A stretch of 64,000 nucleotides of DNA from Mesocentrotus franciscanus. Lineage: Eukaryota; Echinodermata; Echinoidea; Camarodonta; Strongylocentrotidae. The translations under genes were made by a program, and so were the position numbers. The stretch is from contig CP137674.1 in NCBI GenBank assembly GCA_037976565.1, positions 31,155,047-31,219,046 of the forward strand. The letters run 5' to 3'. Below the pieces are notes generated by a model. The model worked only from the letters and a program-made list of their open reading frames with translations, was not told the origin of the DNA and made no database searches. Shown here one piece after another: positions 1 through 12,277 of this stretch (position 1 is the first letter of the stretch; the number at the start of each line of letters is the position of its first letter).

Positions 1-2069
1 TCCATTACATACTTATAACTTGTTTTAATCATTCAACAAGCATAAACTAAATATGTACCACTTTATCCTTCAAATTTTTCTGGATAAGATTTACCAGCAA
101 ACTGACAAGAAATGCTTCGGTGCAAAGATTGAGAGCAATGCAAATTTCAGTGGGCTATTATGAGTATTTAGACATAGTAGTAAAAGGGCATAAACTATAA
201 AGAATTCCAGTGCAGGTGAACACCTTCCTGCCGGGCAAATAACAAACGAGGTATTGTCAATTATATGTCATCATCACCTAGATTCAGAATTTCATGCAAT
301 AAACCATCTATTACACGCCGGCACCACCTCACAGCCCAAATGGACCAACGTCACTGGAGTGCAAGAACATAAGGTAAACACAAAGCGAGGGCAGCAGCCA
401 AAAAGCCTGCGGAGCTAGGAAAATATTGAAGTGAAGATGAGATGGCCTAATTGTCCCATTTATGACAGACAATCTGTCAAGATGACATCTTAAAGACACT
501 AGTCTCATCCCATGAGGCTTTTAGGACAATACTTAGAGGAGGGTCCCGACACATTAGTTTGTTGGCTTTTTATCTTTGATCGTATATGCATCGCTGATGT
601 GATCCTTCTATTTCTCCTGTGTCTTTCTATCTCCATGTGCATGGACAAGCAATAAAGAGTTCAAGCCTGCAATCATCCACCTGATGACCCCCCTCTTCCA
701 GAAGAAGCTATAATTGGATCATATTCAACTGATAACAGCTAAAATTTACATTGAGACCTTAGTTTCTCTTAAAATCTTTAACTCAGTATGGTTTTATAAT
801 GCATTATATCAAACTCTATAATAATTGGAAGAGGCTAGTATTTTATTTCTTTTCTAATCATGCTAATAAGTTGCAGCTTTGCAATGTCAATCTTGATTCC
901 TTAAATGTGAAGTCTCAGATAACTCAAAATGGGGTGTATGAAAAATACTTGTTACATCAAAATATAATTACATTCGACTTGAACCTGAATGTGTTACCTT
1001 GATATCTATGTGAAAAACAGTTAGAAGAGGTTGAATTATAATTCAATAAACAATGAAGTGAAAGGGGACTGAAATAATATCCTGTTAAGTCTCCTCCTGT
1101 TTCTAATGTGTATTAACCAAGCACCTAGAATATTGTACGAAGAGATGCAGAGTTGCAGACACAAGGAAAGGGAAACTCACTTACTCTCTCATCTCTCCTC
1201 TGCTCCTCCTAAACTTTATTTGCGATTGAGATTTCCTTTCCTTATTTGGTTCAGTAAGCCTAAGATGTATTCACTTTGAAATTGTGCAGGCATTCCCTTA
1301 CATGAAACCCTCTAGCAGAGGGCCGATAATTGGCTATCTATGACTGCCACATCACCCCAATTTCCTAACTACAAGTGAGTTATCATGCAGATAGTTTCCC
1401 GTCAAAATGAGGCTTTGTTTGGGCAGCTGCAGCCTCATCATATTTAATGTCACCCTCTTTCTCTAGATTTTAAACCATTCAAGAAATTCCTAGCTCTTTT
1501 GCAAATTCTGTTTCCTTAAACGCCTCCCAGACAATACTAGTCTTTGAGTTCAAACCTATTTCTTAACATATTTCCACCATCACCTATTACACTATTACTA
1601 ATTTAATAAACAAAATAAATCATGAATATATAATCGTGATCATAAATATACATATAACTCATTTTCTTCTGCTGGTGTTAACAATCATTTTTAATTTTCT
1701 ACTGTGATGAAATCAATTTTATGACATTACTAATATTCCATCATTCATTTTAAAATAGTTTAATGGCATCAATATTTTGTCAAGAGCAAATCAAATTTTA
1801 ATGTGTGTACAGACTACAGAACCTATAATAAACATTCCTCATTAAATGTACATGTAGTAGATGTAGATGTAGTAGAAGTAGAAGTAGTATACAATACCAC
1901 ATTCAAAGCTTGTATTTTACATTAGTTGTTCATATTCAATTACTAGTATTACTGAACTATTCACTGACTTATTGACTGATTCAAATGAGAACTGAATACA
2001 ATAGATGATTATTTTTCACTTCAAGGTTATTGTATGTATGTAATTTACTATTTCCTTACACATTGACAG
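1..2069. other. Non-coding stretch, left edge
   Basis: No open frame here looks like a protein and no convincing exon was found. The stretch from about 300 to 700 is less AT-rich than its surroundings and holds a perfect inverted pair TGACAG/CTGTCA at 463-479 next to CTAATTG at 447-453. These resemble TALE and homeodomain sites. The rest is AT-rich sequence without visible repeats. It may be intron of the - strand gene whose first exon is at 21 kb, but that is inference. Confidence 0.4.
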
Positions 2070-2156
2070 ATGAAACCTTTAAACGGCATGCCAAGCCCTG
2101 GGTCCATCTGGAGAGAGCACGATTTAGAAGGCAAGACATCTGTGTCATACGGCAAG
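2070..2156 (+). other. Possible isolated coding exon
   Basis: An 87-bp segment is bounded by a pyrimidine-containing acceptor (ttgacag) and a donor (caag/gtaaat). One + frame, entered with two bases completing a codon, is open throughout and is rich in charged and aromatic residues (for example KPWVHLERAR). It ends with one base left over. A second + frame is also open. On the - strand an 83-codon frame crosses the same segment, with a plausible acceptor (ctctctccag) inside it, so the strand is not settled. I do not recognise the protein and found no partner exons. It could be chance. Confidence 0.22.
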
Positions 2157-3424
2157 GTAAATAAATGAAGGATTGGGCAAGGGATCATGGCGACGGGTCC
2201 AGTGAAGGAAAGAACATTCAATTTCCGGACACACAGACCTAAGCCTTGATCGGTCTCAGTCTCTGAGTGCTTTGAAAAGGGGGCAAAGTTCCTTTTCATG
2301 GTTTCTTTATTTTCCTACCACCAATTTTCTTGTTTGCCTCTTTGATTTCTAAATTTCCTTTCCACCAAAGTTGCATGAATATTCATAACATCACTTCGTT
2401 TGAAACACAAAAAAACAATGACTCTGTCATATATGTGTAAAGCATTGCAATTGATACAGACTGATCGTCAGACAAGTCCTCCAACCTATCGTAAAAATGC
2501 TATCTCCCATCTTTTTATTGTTTGTTTGTTTGTTTGATTGAATTTATCTTTGAGTTCAATACTGTTATACATGATAATTCAATAGTATAGATAAATATAT
2601 AAACACATTTTTAGACATTAACAATTTACTTTTAAACACACAAGAAAATACAAATATATAAAAAATAAACAGAATGCAGGAGACTGCTATCATGAGCGAG
2701 TTGCTCGATGTCGTTGTTGCAGTTGATTTCAAGTAACAATCAATTGGAATTTCTATTGTAATAACAATTGTTTATAAGACGGGGCTCTGGAATCCTGGAC
2801 ACTGAAGAACCAAAAAACATGCATTTACAGGCAGCTCTAGGTGAGATCGGCCTACCTTTATTACCAGAATTCTTTCAAATTCTATGCAACATGACACAAA
2901 TAAAAAAATCTATACATGGCTTCCTAATGGAGTCCCTCAGGGCTATCGACTCCAAATTAAATGATAATTTGTACCCCCTACCTGTACCTCCTGCTATCTT
3001 TGCTGACTATTAAAGGATAAAATACTCCCTGCTTACAGCCAGAAAGGCATTAACATGTATAATTCTACATGATATTAACACCTTTTTGGCTCTTACAGTA
3101 GACAACTTCTACTGAATTATTGAACATTTTCAAGGCACTAATGGGGCCAAATTCCATTTGGGGAGGTTCCTTATAAACCTTCCTAATAGCTTTGTTTAGA
3201 CAAGGAGAATCTTTCAATTTGAGATATATTTAGTAACCCCTTCAGAAGCTGTTCTCTTCCTAGAAGTCTTTAAATGATATGACATGTACATGTAGTATTA
3301 CAATTCTAGATCAACTAATCCCTGGACTATTCCACCCCCTCAATACTACATGTATTAGTACCCCTCTAATTGAATAAATTTTATAATGTAGTCTAACTGC
3401 CTGATGACAACTGGTATTATTGTT
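2157..3424. other. Non-coding, AT-rich
   Basis: This stretch is AT-rich and includes a short (TTTG)n run near 2518-2537. An 81-codon + frame at 2768-3013 has no splice signals and no recognisable similarity, and I do not treat it as a gene. Nothing else was seen. Confidence 0.35.
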
Positions 3425-3822
3425 TTAAAGGTAAAGACCAGTTTTGGAAACGCCCCTCTCTCAAAAAATGAAATGGAAGCTCTCATTACCAATCATGTGA
3501 AAGAATATGTTTTGACTAATACGTGATGATACAAATTTTGCCGGAAACCGCCTATTAATTGATATATTTGGTAAATTATTATATCTATTGGACCAATAGA
3601 TATCGCGAACGTGGTCGCGTAGTCCCATATACATCTTTCCGTGTACAGTGCTTGTAACTTACCAAGACTGGGCTAAATTTCTTATAATTTTGATGATTCC
3701 AGAACCTTGCAGTACACACCAATACTTACATGTATATGCTAGATGATCAACCATTTCTGATCGATTCCACAACGTTTCTTTCACAATGCAATCGCAAGAC
3801 CAGAACTCAACTTTATCTTTAA
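3425..3822. mobile_element. TTAA-flanked MITE
   Basis: The segment starts TTAAAGGTAAAGACCAG and its right end, read on the other strand, starts TTAAAGATAAAGTTGAG. Both ends carry TTAA directly outside related inverted termini. This is the pattern left by piggyBac-type non-autonomous elements. The inside contains a further small palindrome around 3585-3605 and no coding frame. Family assignment rests only on the TTAA target and the termini. Confidence 0.5.
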
Positions 3823-5254
3823 GGGCAATTGTTCAGGATGCAGAGAAAGAGGGAGAGGCAGGGGAGATGGAAGGGGGAGAGGAAGGAAGGAAGGAGTTTA
3901 TATTCAGGAGGTAGCCTTATGCTATGCCACATGCAAACCTACAATGTACTGGTACATAAAAATGTAGACACTTATTTCAAAAAGCCACTAACACCGGGTA
4001 CACTGTAAGTTTTCATCCTCCACTACCCATGAAACCCATATACACTTTAAAAGAAAATAGTGCGTTTGTTGGTTTACTAACTCAAGACAGATTTACATGT
4101 ACAGTGAGCTTTCATTCATGTAATATAACATTCTAAAGATCAATAGCTTGGATCATGTATTCCAAACCTGCAAGTATTCCCATTAGAGGCCTTCCATTAA
4201 AATATCAAGCACAATAAAAACCCACAAGCTTTTCAATAAAGCAGGGAGGTGCAGACAGTCTCCTGTCTAAATAGAAAGAAGAAGAGACAGTTTTATGGTA
4301 CCTTGTAAGGTCTTTTACCTTTGTACAAAATATTGATTCTACTCACTCTCCTTTCTCCCCAATGACTCACTATATTACTCCCTTCAGATGATGGTTAATA
4401 CTCTGCATAACATGTCCTGAATAACATTTTAACAATGTACAAAAAAACATCTTGGAATAGAATGATTCTGAGAGTCAATAACCTTACGATATACAAGAAC
4501 TCTATTTCTTTTGGGTGATCAGCAGGCATGAGCTGATGTTTTCCTTATCTTCTTGCTTTTATTATCGTGGTGAAAATACATTTATTTTTCATCAATTAGG
4601 TGATTTAAACATTCAATAGCATGCATATATCACTTTATCAATGTTTGGCACATGTGTTCCTTCCCAGTTTAAGAATCTGTAATCGAAATATGTATCACAA
4701 TGCCTTCTTCAAATCAATAAAGGAATTGAATGATGCAAGCAGTCAACTACTTTCAGAAGAGCATGAAAATATTGCATTTTACTTTCCTATTTTGAAACTC
4801 TCACCTCTCAGAAAACAAAATTATATTATCTTTCATAAGATGAGAGTTGTGCAATCCATTTTCTTTTCAAGTAATACACATTTTACTTCTTTGCTCACTC
4901 CATATTATTCCATTTTCATTTGCAATATTGGGCCCAATTTGGAGATTGCCTCTTTCAAAATATAGCAGGAAAAATAGTATGTACTTCAAAAATTGATTGA
5001 CCAAATTACTTTATTATGCATATTAGTTTGAGATAATGTTTTTGTAAGTTTAAAGTCAGCTAACAGCTTAAAATGTATTCCTTTCATTTTTATACTGTGG
5101 AAAAGTGGCAATGTTGGCCTATACATATCTATTTGATTCCTGTATGTCTGTCAGTCATATCCTCCTCTGGACAGCCTTCTTCTCTCTCCTACATGTATTT
5201 TGTTTTCATCCCCTCCCCCATCTCTCCATATTGCTCATAACCTCCTCCCCACCC
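3823..5254. other. Non-coding, AT-rich
   Basis: No exon or transposon was recognised. A G/A-rich patch lies at about 3840-3900. A 114-codon + frame at 4621-4965 lacks splice context and protein-like composition, so it is not annotated. Confidence 0.35.
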
Positions 5255-5281
5255 CCCTCTCTCTCTCTCTCTTTCTCTTCT

Positions 5282-5322
<41 letters not shown>

Positions 5323-5586
5323 ATCTCTCTCCATCTATCTCTCGCTACCCCCTCTCTATCTATCTACCTATCCCTCTCGCTCTTTCTCTCTCTCTCTCTT
5401 TCTCTCTCTACCCCCTCTCTACCTATACCGGTAGCTACTTACCTATCCCTCTCGCTCTTTCTCTCTCTCATTCTCTCTCTCTCTACCCCCTCTCTACCTA
5501 AAGCTACTTACCTATCCCTCTCTCTCTCTCTCTCTCTTCTTTAGCTTTCTCACTCCCTCTCTCTATATCTCTCTCTCTCTCTCTCT

Positions 5587-5627
<41 letters not shown>

Positions 5628-5642
5628 TCTCAATTTCTCTTC
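5255..5642. repeat. Long (CT)n polypyrimidine microsatellite
   Basis: About 390 bases are almost pure C and T on the + strand, mostly CT dinucleotides, with interspersed ctatctacctatccctctcg-type variants. A higher-order repeat (a CCCCTCTCTACCTA block) occurs about three times. Open frames here are purely Ser/Leu/Pro low complexity and are artefacts of the repeat. Such homopurine-homopyrimidine tracts can form triplex (H) DNA. Confidence 0.9.
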
Positions 5643-5839
5643 CTCACTCTTATCAAACATTGCTGGAATCCTTCTGTCAACATAAGTTCACCCCAACCAT
5701 CCATTACGAGCTGAAGTAGAACGGAAGCTATGACTGTATGCGTTTGATTTCCTAATCAACCAATCCCCCATCAACGCTCATCTGGGTCTAGCGCCAAGAA
5801 TACAAGGACAGTTCTCCAGGATCCAATGCCATTGTCACA

Positions 5840-5995
5840 TGATCGAGACAATGAGGCGGGTTCGCTCCACTTAGAAATTAATGCAATTTTCAATTAAAAG
5901 TGGTGAGATCATCCGGTAGTAAAAGTGGAATGGTGCCAGGATGACGATTCTAGAAATTATTTGGAATATTGTCTGAAGCAATTAGGTACACATGG
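5840..5995. promoter_or_regulatory. Candidate enhancer patch
   Basis: This patch is less AT-rich than its surroundings and contains homeodomain-type cores: AAATTAATG at 5876-5884, and CAATTA at 5891-5896 joined to AAAAGTGG at 5896-5903. A second AAAAGTGG lies at 5921-5928. No coding frame covers it. The call is based on motif density alone, since conservation could not be checked. Confidence 0.2.
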
Positions 5996-6639
5996 ATAGG
6001 CTCAGATAACGAAAGATTTCATTGTGAGATGGCACTGGTTGTTTTTGGTATACATGCATGTACATGTATGTGAAGGCTGATGTATCTTGAAAATGCAAGC
6101 TTTGATGGCCTAGATATGTCCATATTTCAGTTCAAGAGGGTCTTATGAACAAGTTTTGTTCAAACAAAGCTACATGAATGTTGAATGAATAGTACAGAGA
6201 TAAAAGAGTTGATGCAATTTTCTTCTTCTTTTAATTTAGAAGCATGGAATCAAGAATACAAAGAAACCATGGCTGTACAGTGTTTATATCGGCGGTTGAG
6301 AGATGGAATGGAGTTTACTCTACATATATTGACAGATATATGAGTTAATACCTTCTGGTTCTTGGTAGGTACTTCAAGCGTATTATGTTGTGATTGTTGT
6401 TGGTTATTTTTAATGCAAATAACTAGATTGGAACATCTATCATTACTAATGTATTCTAAATCTAATATATTCCATTTTTTTCTAATGTACACGCAGATGG
6501 TACAACTTAAAGGTACATCGTACGTGTGAGAAGAGCAGATGACATCACGATCATTCTCCACTCACTGATGCACACTGTAGATAAGGCACAATCTGGTAGC
6601 GCACACCACGAACATGTTTCACATTCTTGCGGCATCACA

Positions 6640-6775
6640 CCAACTCATGTTTCATAATTAATGAGAATGGTTAATTGGCTAAGTGGCATCCCAGTCATCA
6701 TCAAGACGTGATGCAAATCTAATTGAAGGCTAGACTGCCATTAGCTGGTTGAGTCACGGGATACTGGTTTAAAGG
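6640..6775. promoter_or_regulatory. Candidate enhancer patch with POU and AP-1 cores
   Basis: Within 110 bp there are ATAATTAAT (6654-6662), TTAATTGG (6671-6678), the POU octamer ATGCAAAT (6711-6718), CTAATTG (6719-6725) and the AP-1 consensus TGAGTCAC (6750-6757). The octamer abuts a homeodomain core. The patch is non-coding. Regulatory function is inferred from motif clustering only. Confidence 0.28.
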
Positions 6776-9204
6776 TTACCAAAGGTAACAGAATAAAATT
6801 TGTTCATGTTTTTATTTCCATGCTGCCCTACAGGTATTCAACAGACATTGCAAGTAATAATGATGAAATTGCACTCCAAATAGAGGTAAAGGTAATTGTG
6901 AGCAGACTAGGAGTCGATGCACTTGAGTATAACTTTGGTGCCTCTAGAAGTTAGCTCCGGTAAACTTCTGTGCAGGCCTTCATATGCGAACATTTTTTTG
7001 CCTTTTAAGCTCTTTAACCATAAATCTTTTGAATGAGTCATACAGAAGTTACTTCTTGGGAGATGATTTTTTTAATGGTTTTTAAAAGCAATCAAATTTT
7101 ATCGATTCATTTTTGGGGGAAGGGCATTAGTACCATTTTAAAGGTAAAGTTGAGTACTCCTTGTTCACAAAGAAATTGCATTACATGTCGACTTTTCTTA
7201 AACTCATTCTTCCTTGCTGATTAATTGATCATTCAAGTGTGGTCAAACAAAATAAGCTACATGTACATGTATACCTGCATACATTATATACATAATTAGA
7301 CATTTGAACAGTCCCACAACTATAATACTGTAAACTATCAAATTGGTGCGTTCAACTTTGGGTTTCTGCTTTAGGAATTAGTCATTACAAAATACAAATT
7401 ATGAAGAAAAACAAAATATTCTGAGTTTGCAAGTAATAAATTAAGCTAAAAAGGTTGAACAAATAAAAACAAAATGATTGAAGTATGAAATAGATTTGTT
7501 TTAATGATTTTTTGTCAGTCAATGTGAACAAAGTTTGAGTTCATGTCTAAGTTTTATATTGTACTAACTTGTAGTACTGTATGCATACAGAATATTGAAG
7601 TCCTGGTTTTTCAAACACATTCAATTTTAAATGCTGTTGAGGATTCCAAAATATGGCTTCCAAATCTTTCTGCCTTAGTTGTTCCTAATCCATTCCAATC
7701 ATAATTCATTCTAAACGAATCATATTGAATCAAAGTAATACAGATCTGAAATGAATTGTACAAAAATTGGTTTCCATCAAATAATTTCAGTTCAGGAGAG
7801 TTGAAAAGATGCAACAAAGCAAGGTTTGAAAAAACTTGCAGCTTCTTTCCATCACAATTGACATTTCATTACCAACAGGTCAATCACTCACACAGCTAGT
7901 CACTCTCTTTTGTAGTTCCTTTTATTGTGCGAGTCTTGATTTGAAGGCAATGTAACATGAAAACATCAAAAGAGAAAAAATGGGAGCGTTAAATAAGTCC
8001 TTTTCAAGGGAGTTGTATTCCTATTTAGAAGGCTTTTACGTGGGCTCCATTGTCAGACGGTTAGAAAGAGATTCCTTTGTAATGGTGTCTGAAAAGCGTG
8101 TTTTAATATCATTGTAGTGGTTTGCTCAGATGCAACCCTTTTCCCTATTGAGCATAAGGGTGGGTGGAGAAGTAGGGTAACATTTATACTAGTTACACGC
8201 AGTGTAATAGTTGCAACTTCGCGGTATTGGCAAACACTATTTACTTCCAACATGAATACATATCATGTTAACTACTGAAATTTAAGAGATACTGATTGGT
8301 CTATATGTTTTTATCATCTGTATTATGTTTCAATGTAATTGTTTTTCCAAAATGTTTTAATCTCATGTAGAAAGTAGAAATGCTTTCAAATTATTTTCAC
8401 ACTTTAGGTCTTATTTCTAAATCATCCAAAAATATTCTCAGTTCACAGAATAATCATGGAACTATATGTATACAAAATATAATAATAACAAATTCCAATG
8501 CGCCAAAACAAGGTATTTCACAGGGTGGTGGAGTCCTAGATTTCTACAAGCCTTCCGAGCTGTGACTTTTATAAGTCACAGCTATGTGATGTCCTACACC
8601 TACATGTACATGTGGTGAAATTTATGACAAAAAGCAAACTATGTTCTCTATCTCTATCTGCTTCAGAGACATCCATCACTCAAGTTTCTCTACCCCTCCC
8701 TGTTGTTCAGTGAGCCCGAAGGCAATCCAAGACCATGGTTAAAGTTTCATGGTTTATCTGGGTCAAACATTTGTGTGTGTTTGTGATCATGGCCCAAACT
8801 ACCAAAACTTCCATCATTCCTGGCTCTGAGGAGATTCCTTTGGTTCACCCTGCATAGTATGGTAGCCTCTACCAGGGACAAAGGAGATGAAGAGGGGAAA
8901 AAAGACACATCAATCCTCAGCTGAGGTAATAAATCACACAGCTGAAAAACAACTGGACACCTGAGCCTATAACCCAAACTGTTAGACTACATGAACAAAA
9001 GGTGATGGGGTCAAAGCCTCTCAAGATCGCAAGCCAAGATCATGGTGACAATTAGCCTCATTTCAGACTCCATCATTATAGATATCTTTCTGCTTTCTTT
9101 ATTCACAGCTCTGGTTTCATTTCCCCCCACGAAACAATTTGAAAATACCATGGCTTAACCATAGTAATAGCAGTATGTTTGGGAATATCGAATGATTAAT
9201 TCAT
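6776..9204. other. Non-coding, AT-rich
   Basis: No exon was recognised. Short ACATGT runs occur near 7259-7270 and 8602-8612. TTTTAAAGGTAAAGTTGAG at 7136-7154 resembles one end of the MITE at 3425-3822 without an obvious partner. All listed open frames in this interval are short and lack splice context. Confidence 0.35.
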
Positions 9205-9497
9205 CTGGGGGGCATTTCACAAAGATCCTAAGTCAATCTTAATTCTAAGTTGGACTTAAACATTATGGAGAGCCATTTGTAGCTTTAAAATAAATAAATA
9301 TATTCAAAAGCAAAAATTCAAGTATTTTAGACTTTCCATAAATTCCACATCAATATGAAAGATTTGAATAACATTTCATCCCTTTTAAAATAACTTTTAC
9401 AAAATATTTTCAAAGATGCTATTAAACGGCTTTCCATAATTGTTAAGTCCAACTTAGAGATAAGTTCAACTTAGGATCTTTGTGAATCACCCCCCTG
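9205..9497. mobile_element. MITE with about 50-bp inverted ends
   Basis: The left end (CTGGGGGGCATTTCACAAAG followed by ATCCTAAGT) is matched in inverted orientation by the right end (CCAGGGGGGTGATTCACAAAG followed by ATCCTAAGT). The pairing continues into AAGTTGGACTTAA on both arms. The AT-rich centre has no reading frame. This is a non-autonomous inverted-repeat element; its superfamily is not determined because no clear target duplication was seen. Confidence 0.72.
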
Positions 9498-10339
9498 GTG
9501 TTGTGCAGACCCTTCATGCACAAAGACAAGACTAAGGCCTATACACGATGCACTCGCTATTAGAGTTAAATGCACGACATATTTGAGATACATAAAAAGA
9601 ACATAGCTCTTGAACAAGACTAGTCCCGCTCAGAACTACAATGTGGTTCACAAGGAATTGCAGTGCCATGCAGAAGATGGCAATTCTAGCCAGAGAAATA
9701 TATAGACCTACTGCTGACCACAGAGAATACTAGTTTTAACCATTTAATATGTCCAAGAATCAATTTGTGAGTAATACAAACATGCCTGCGTTCAAAGAAA
9801 ATCATAAAAGGATACATGGAAGTACATTTTACTTCAGAGAAACAGAATTCTACACCATGCTAAATAATTACAAATTGACTGCTTCTATAATTGCATTATA
9901 TTATAAAGGAAATACTGTATCTCACATCTAAAAAGATATGAAGCAAATGAGAAAGGTATAACAAACTCTGTTGACTCCTTCTCTTTGTAATCTACTTACA
10001 TGTAAATCTACATGATTGGAATGTGTATTATTGGCTTAAATGTTATCGACTACGATCATTTCATCAAATAAATCATTGTATTTTGGAAGTATTCAAAATT
10101 CTATAATTACATGGCCTTGTAAAATCTACTTACCCAGCATCCAGTATGATAACAATAAACGTTAAATAATAATTTCAGTACATGGAGCTACATTCAATAT
10201 TACAGATTCAACGTGTACTTATGACCTAATTTTCAATCTTCCATGAAATTAGTTCTGCCTTTGAAAAATAACCGGGATATCTTGTCAGAAAAAAATACAG
10301 AAAATAATAAAGCTAAAGATTTGAATTGCTTCCCACGCA
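9498..10339. other. Non-coding, AT-rich
   Basis: Nothing supported was seen in this interval: no exon, no repeat arms and no RNA gene. Confidence 0.35.
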
Positions 10340-10800
10340 GTATTCCACACTTTATCATTTAGTAGCCCGAGGCAAATGCACCAAATAAATCCTGCCTAGG
10401 AGCTAAAATCCTATTCCAATTAAGTGTCCTATAAAACAACCCAATTACTGTAGATTGGTAGGACTCATCTCTTAATCGCATTGCTCATTCCAGCGTCACA
10501 GTTGTTACAGCATTGTCTGTAATTCCAAGCGATCTCCCAAAGTCAAAATGTTACAATTGTATTCTTGCTAGAACCCACCACTAATTGAATTTCTGCGTCG
10601 ATCCTCTTTAGGACTGTCCTCGATCTGTCTGGGATAATTGAACAACTCGTCCCTCCCCCGGTGTTGCCACTGCGGAGAGCCGTTGGACGGTCAATTAAGT
10701 CTGCATGCCCCGAAGAATAGCCTTCAAGATGCAATCTAATGGGGAGGGTTCAATTGTTTTATAGTAAATGTGATGGCTGTAAGCCTCCTAATTAGTTTTT
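10340..10800. promoter_or_regulatory. Candidate homeodomain-site cluster
   Basis: CAATTA or its complement TAATTG occurs at 10417, 10442, 10582, 10635 and 10692, with CAATTG at 10751 and TAATTA at 10789. That makes seven homeodomain-type cores in under 400 bp. The sequence is of balanced composition and non-repetitive, unlike the surrounding AT-rich DNA. A short - strand frame at 10543-10734 does not look like protein. It is consistent with a cis-regulatory module of a developmental gene, possibly the one starting at 21158. Confidence 0.33.
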
Positions 10801-12277
10801 AATATAACTTGTGGTTGAGCAGTCCCCCTTGTGAGCAAACTGCTCAGTTCTATGATGATTAAAGAGGTCTAGTTTTAAAGAATCAAGGTCATCTTTGAGT
10901 ACACCAATAAAATCCTAAGTGTCTTTATTTGCCTCTAGTGAAGGATTCCAAATTTACCATTTTTAAATATATCTTAAAATAGATTGTTGTGACAGCATTT
11001 GATATCAGGTCATCTGAAAGTGGTTTAAACCTCAAGAATGACATAAATACATGTAAAATCATAAGGACCATGAAACCAGGAAAAAAAAACACAAATGGAC
11101 ATATGGATGGGGATAGGAATTACTACAATGTAGTCAAAGTATGATGACACATGAAGAATGGATAAGATATACTGCAACGATAGCGTCCATCTTTAATTTA
11201 AAAGATTTAGTTTCAACACAAATGTATACCGGTAGGTACATCATGTAGGAGCATAAGAAAAAAATAGACAATGCAGCAAATGTTTCAGCAGCTCATTACT
11301 AGCAAGCATTACAGAAGTTGGCATTGGAATTCCCTTTTTAGAAACAGCTTTCTATTCCATCAAGAAACAGACAGAGACAACTACGGGATCTACAAATTAT
11401 CCTCCTGTGCCTGGCAGAAGGAGATAATCACAGCTTTTTGTCAAATTTGTTCCATTTTCCCCTTTTGTTTGAGGGTTTGTAATGAAAAGAAAATGGAAAA
11501 AATGGATAAAGAAAGGCATAACCTATCACCAACAATTCAGATAAAGAACGAACAGAAATGTGTGATGTAAATGTTGCTTTAAAAAACGGTCGCAGGGATG
11601 CACCTTTCCAGGACTGCGCATCCGCTGACCGTGTCTGATCGCAGGCGCCCTTCTGCTGGGCACATGATGAAATCTAGGAGCAACCGACCATCTCCCCTAA
11701 ACTAAAGTACTTTCCTGACAGATAGCGTCAAAGCAATTCCTGGCCAATTTTGTTTGACCCACATACCTCTGATCTCCCCCAAGATATCCGCAAGCTCTCT
11801 TGGTTTCACTGTGTACAAAGCCAATTGATGGACTGTCACGTAACATCAAGCTCCTCATGAAGCATTGCCCCAGCTAGCTATCCCTCCACCAAGGTTCACC
11901 ATGAGGATAACTTTGGCTCTGTCCACTGTCAGATTCTTAGTGGTGCTAAAGCGTGGTGGTGTGAGATTTATGTTTTTAGTTATTGTCAGTCATATTTCAA
12001 GCATTTACATGTATGCCTTTAATATTATTTTTACTTCAAATTTTTACGTTTTTACTGTAAACTAACTTTTTATTTTTTTTACCTTGTATTCATACAAATT
12101 TGAGTATTTTTGTCTCCACATTTCCAAAATTCACCACTTTCTTTTTCTTTATGCTATCCCTGGTTGATCTCTTGTCACAATGGCTGTCTGTGCGCATGGA
12201 ATAAATGGTTGGCCATCTTCTTTGATTGTGATGTTTAAAAACTCCATCTGCTTTCTTAGCAGTCAGGTAAAATAACC
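10801..12277. other. Non-coding; one complex patch at 11580-11890
   Basis: Between about 11580 and 11890 the sequence is GC-balanced and non-repetitive, and could be regulatory. It begins with ACGGTCGCAG and contains CCCTTCTGC, similar to the core of the hairpin family described elsewhere in this window. Short + frames at 11271-11570 and 11865-12065 lack splice signals and known motifs. A 20-base dispersed motif lies at 12253-12272. Confidence 0.3.

Noticed and set aside
2768..3013. 81-codon + frame with plausible amino-acid composition
   Set aside because: There are no splice borders, no recognised motif and no neighbouring exons; it is likely chance.
5105..5544. Two overlapping + frames of 109-114 codons
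   Set aside because: They translate the CT microsatellite into Ser/Leu/Pro low complexity with no splice or start context.
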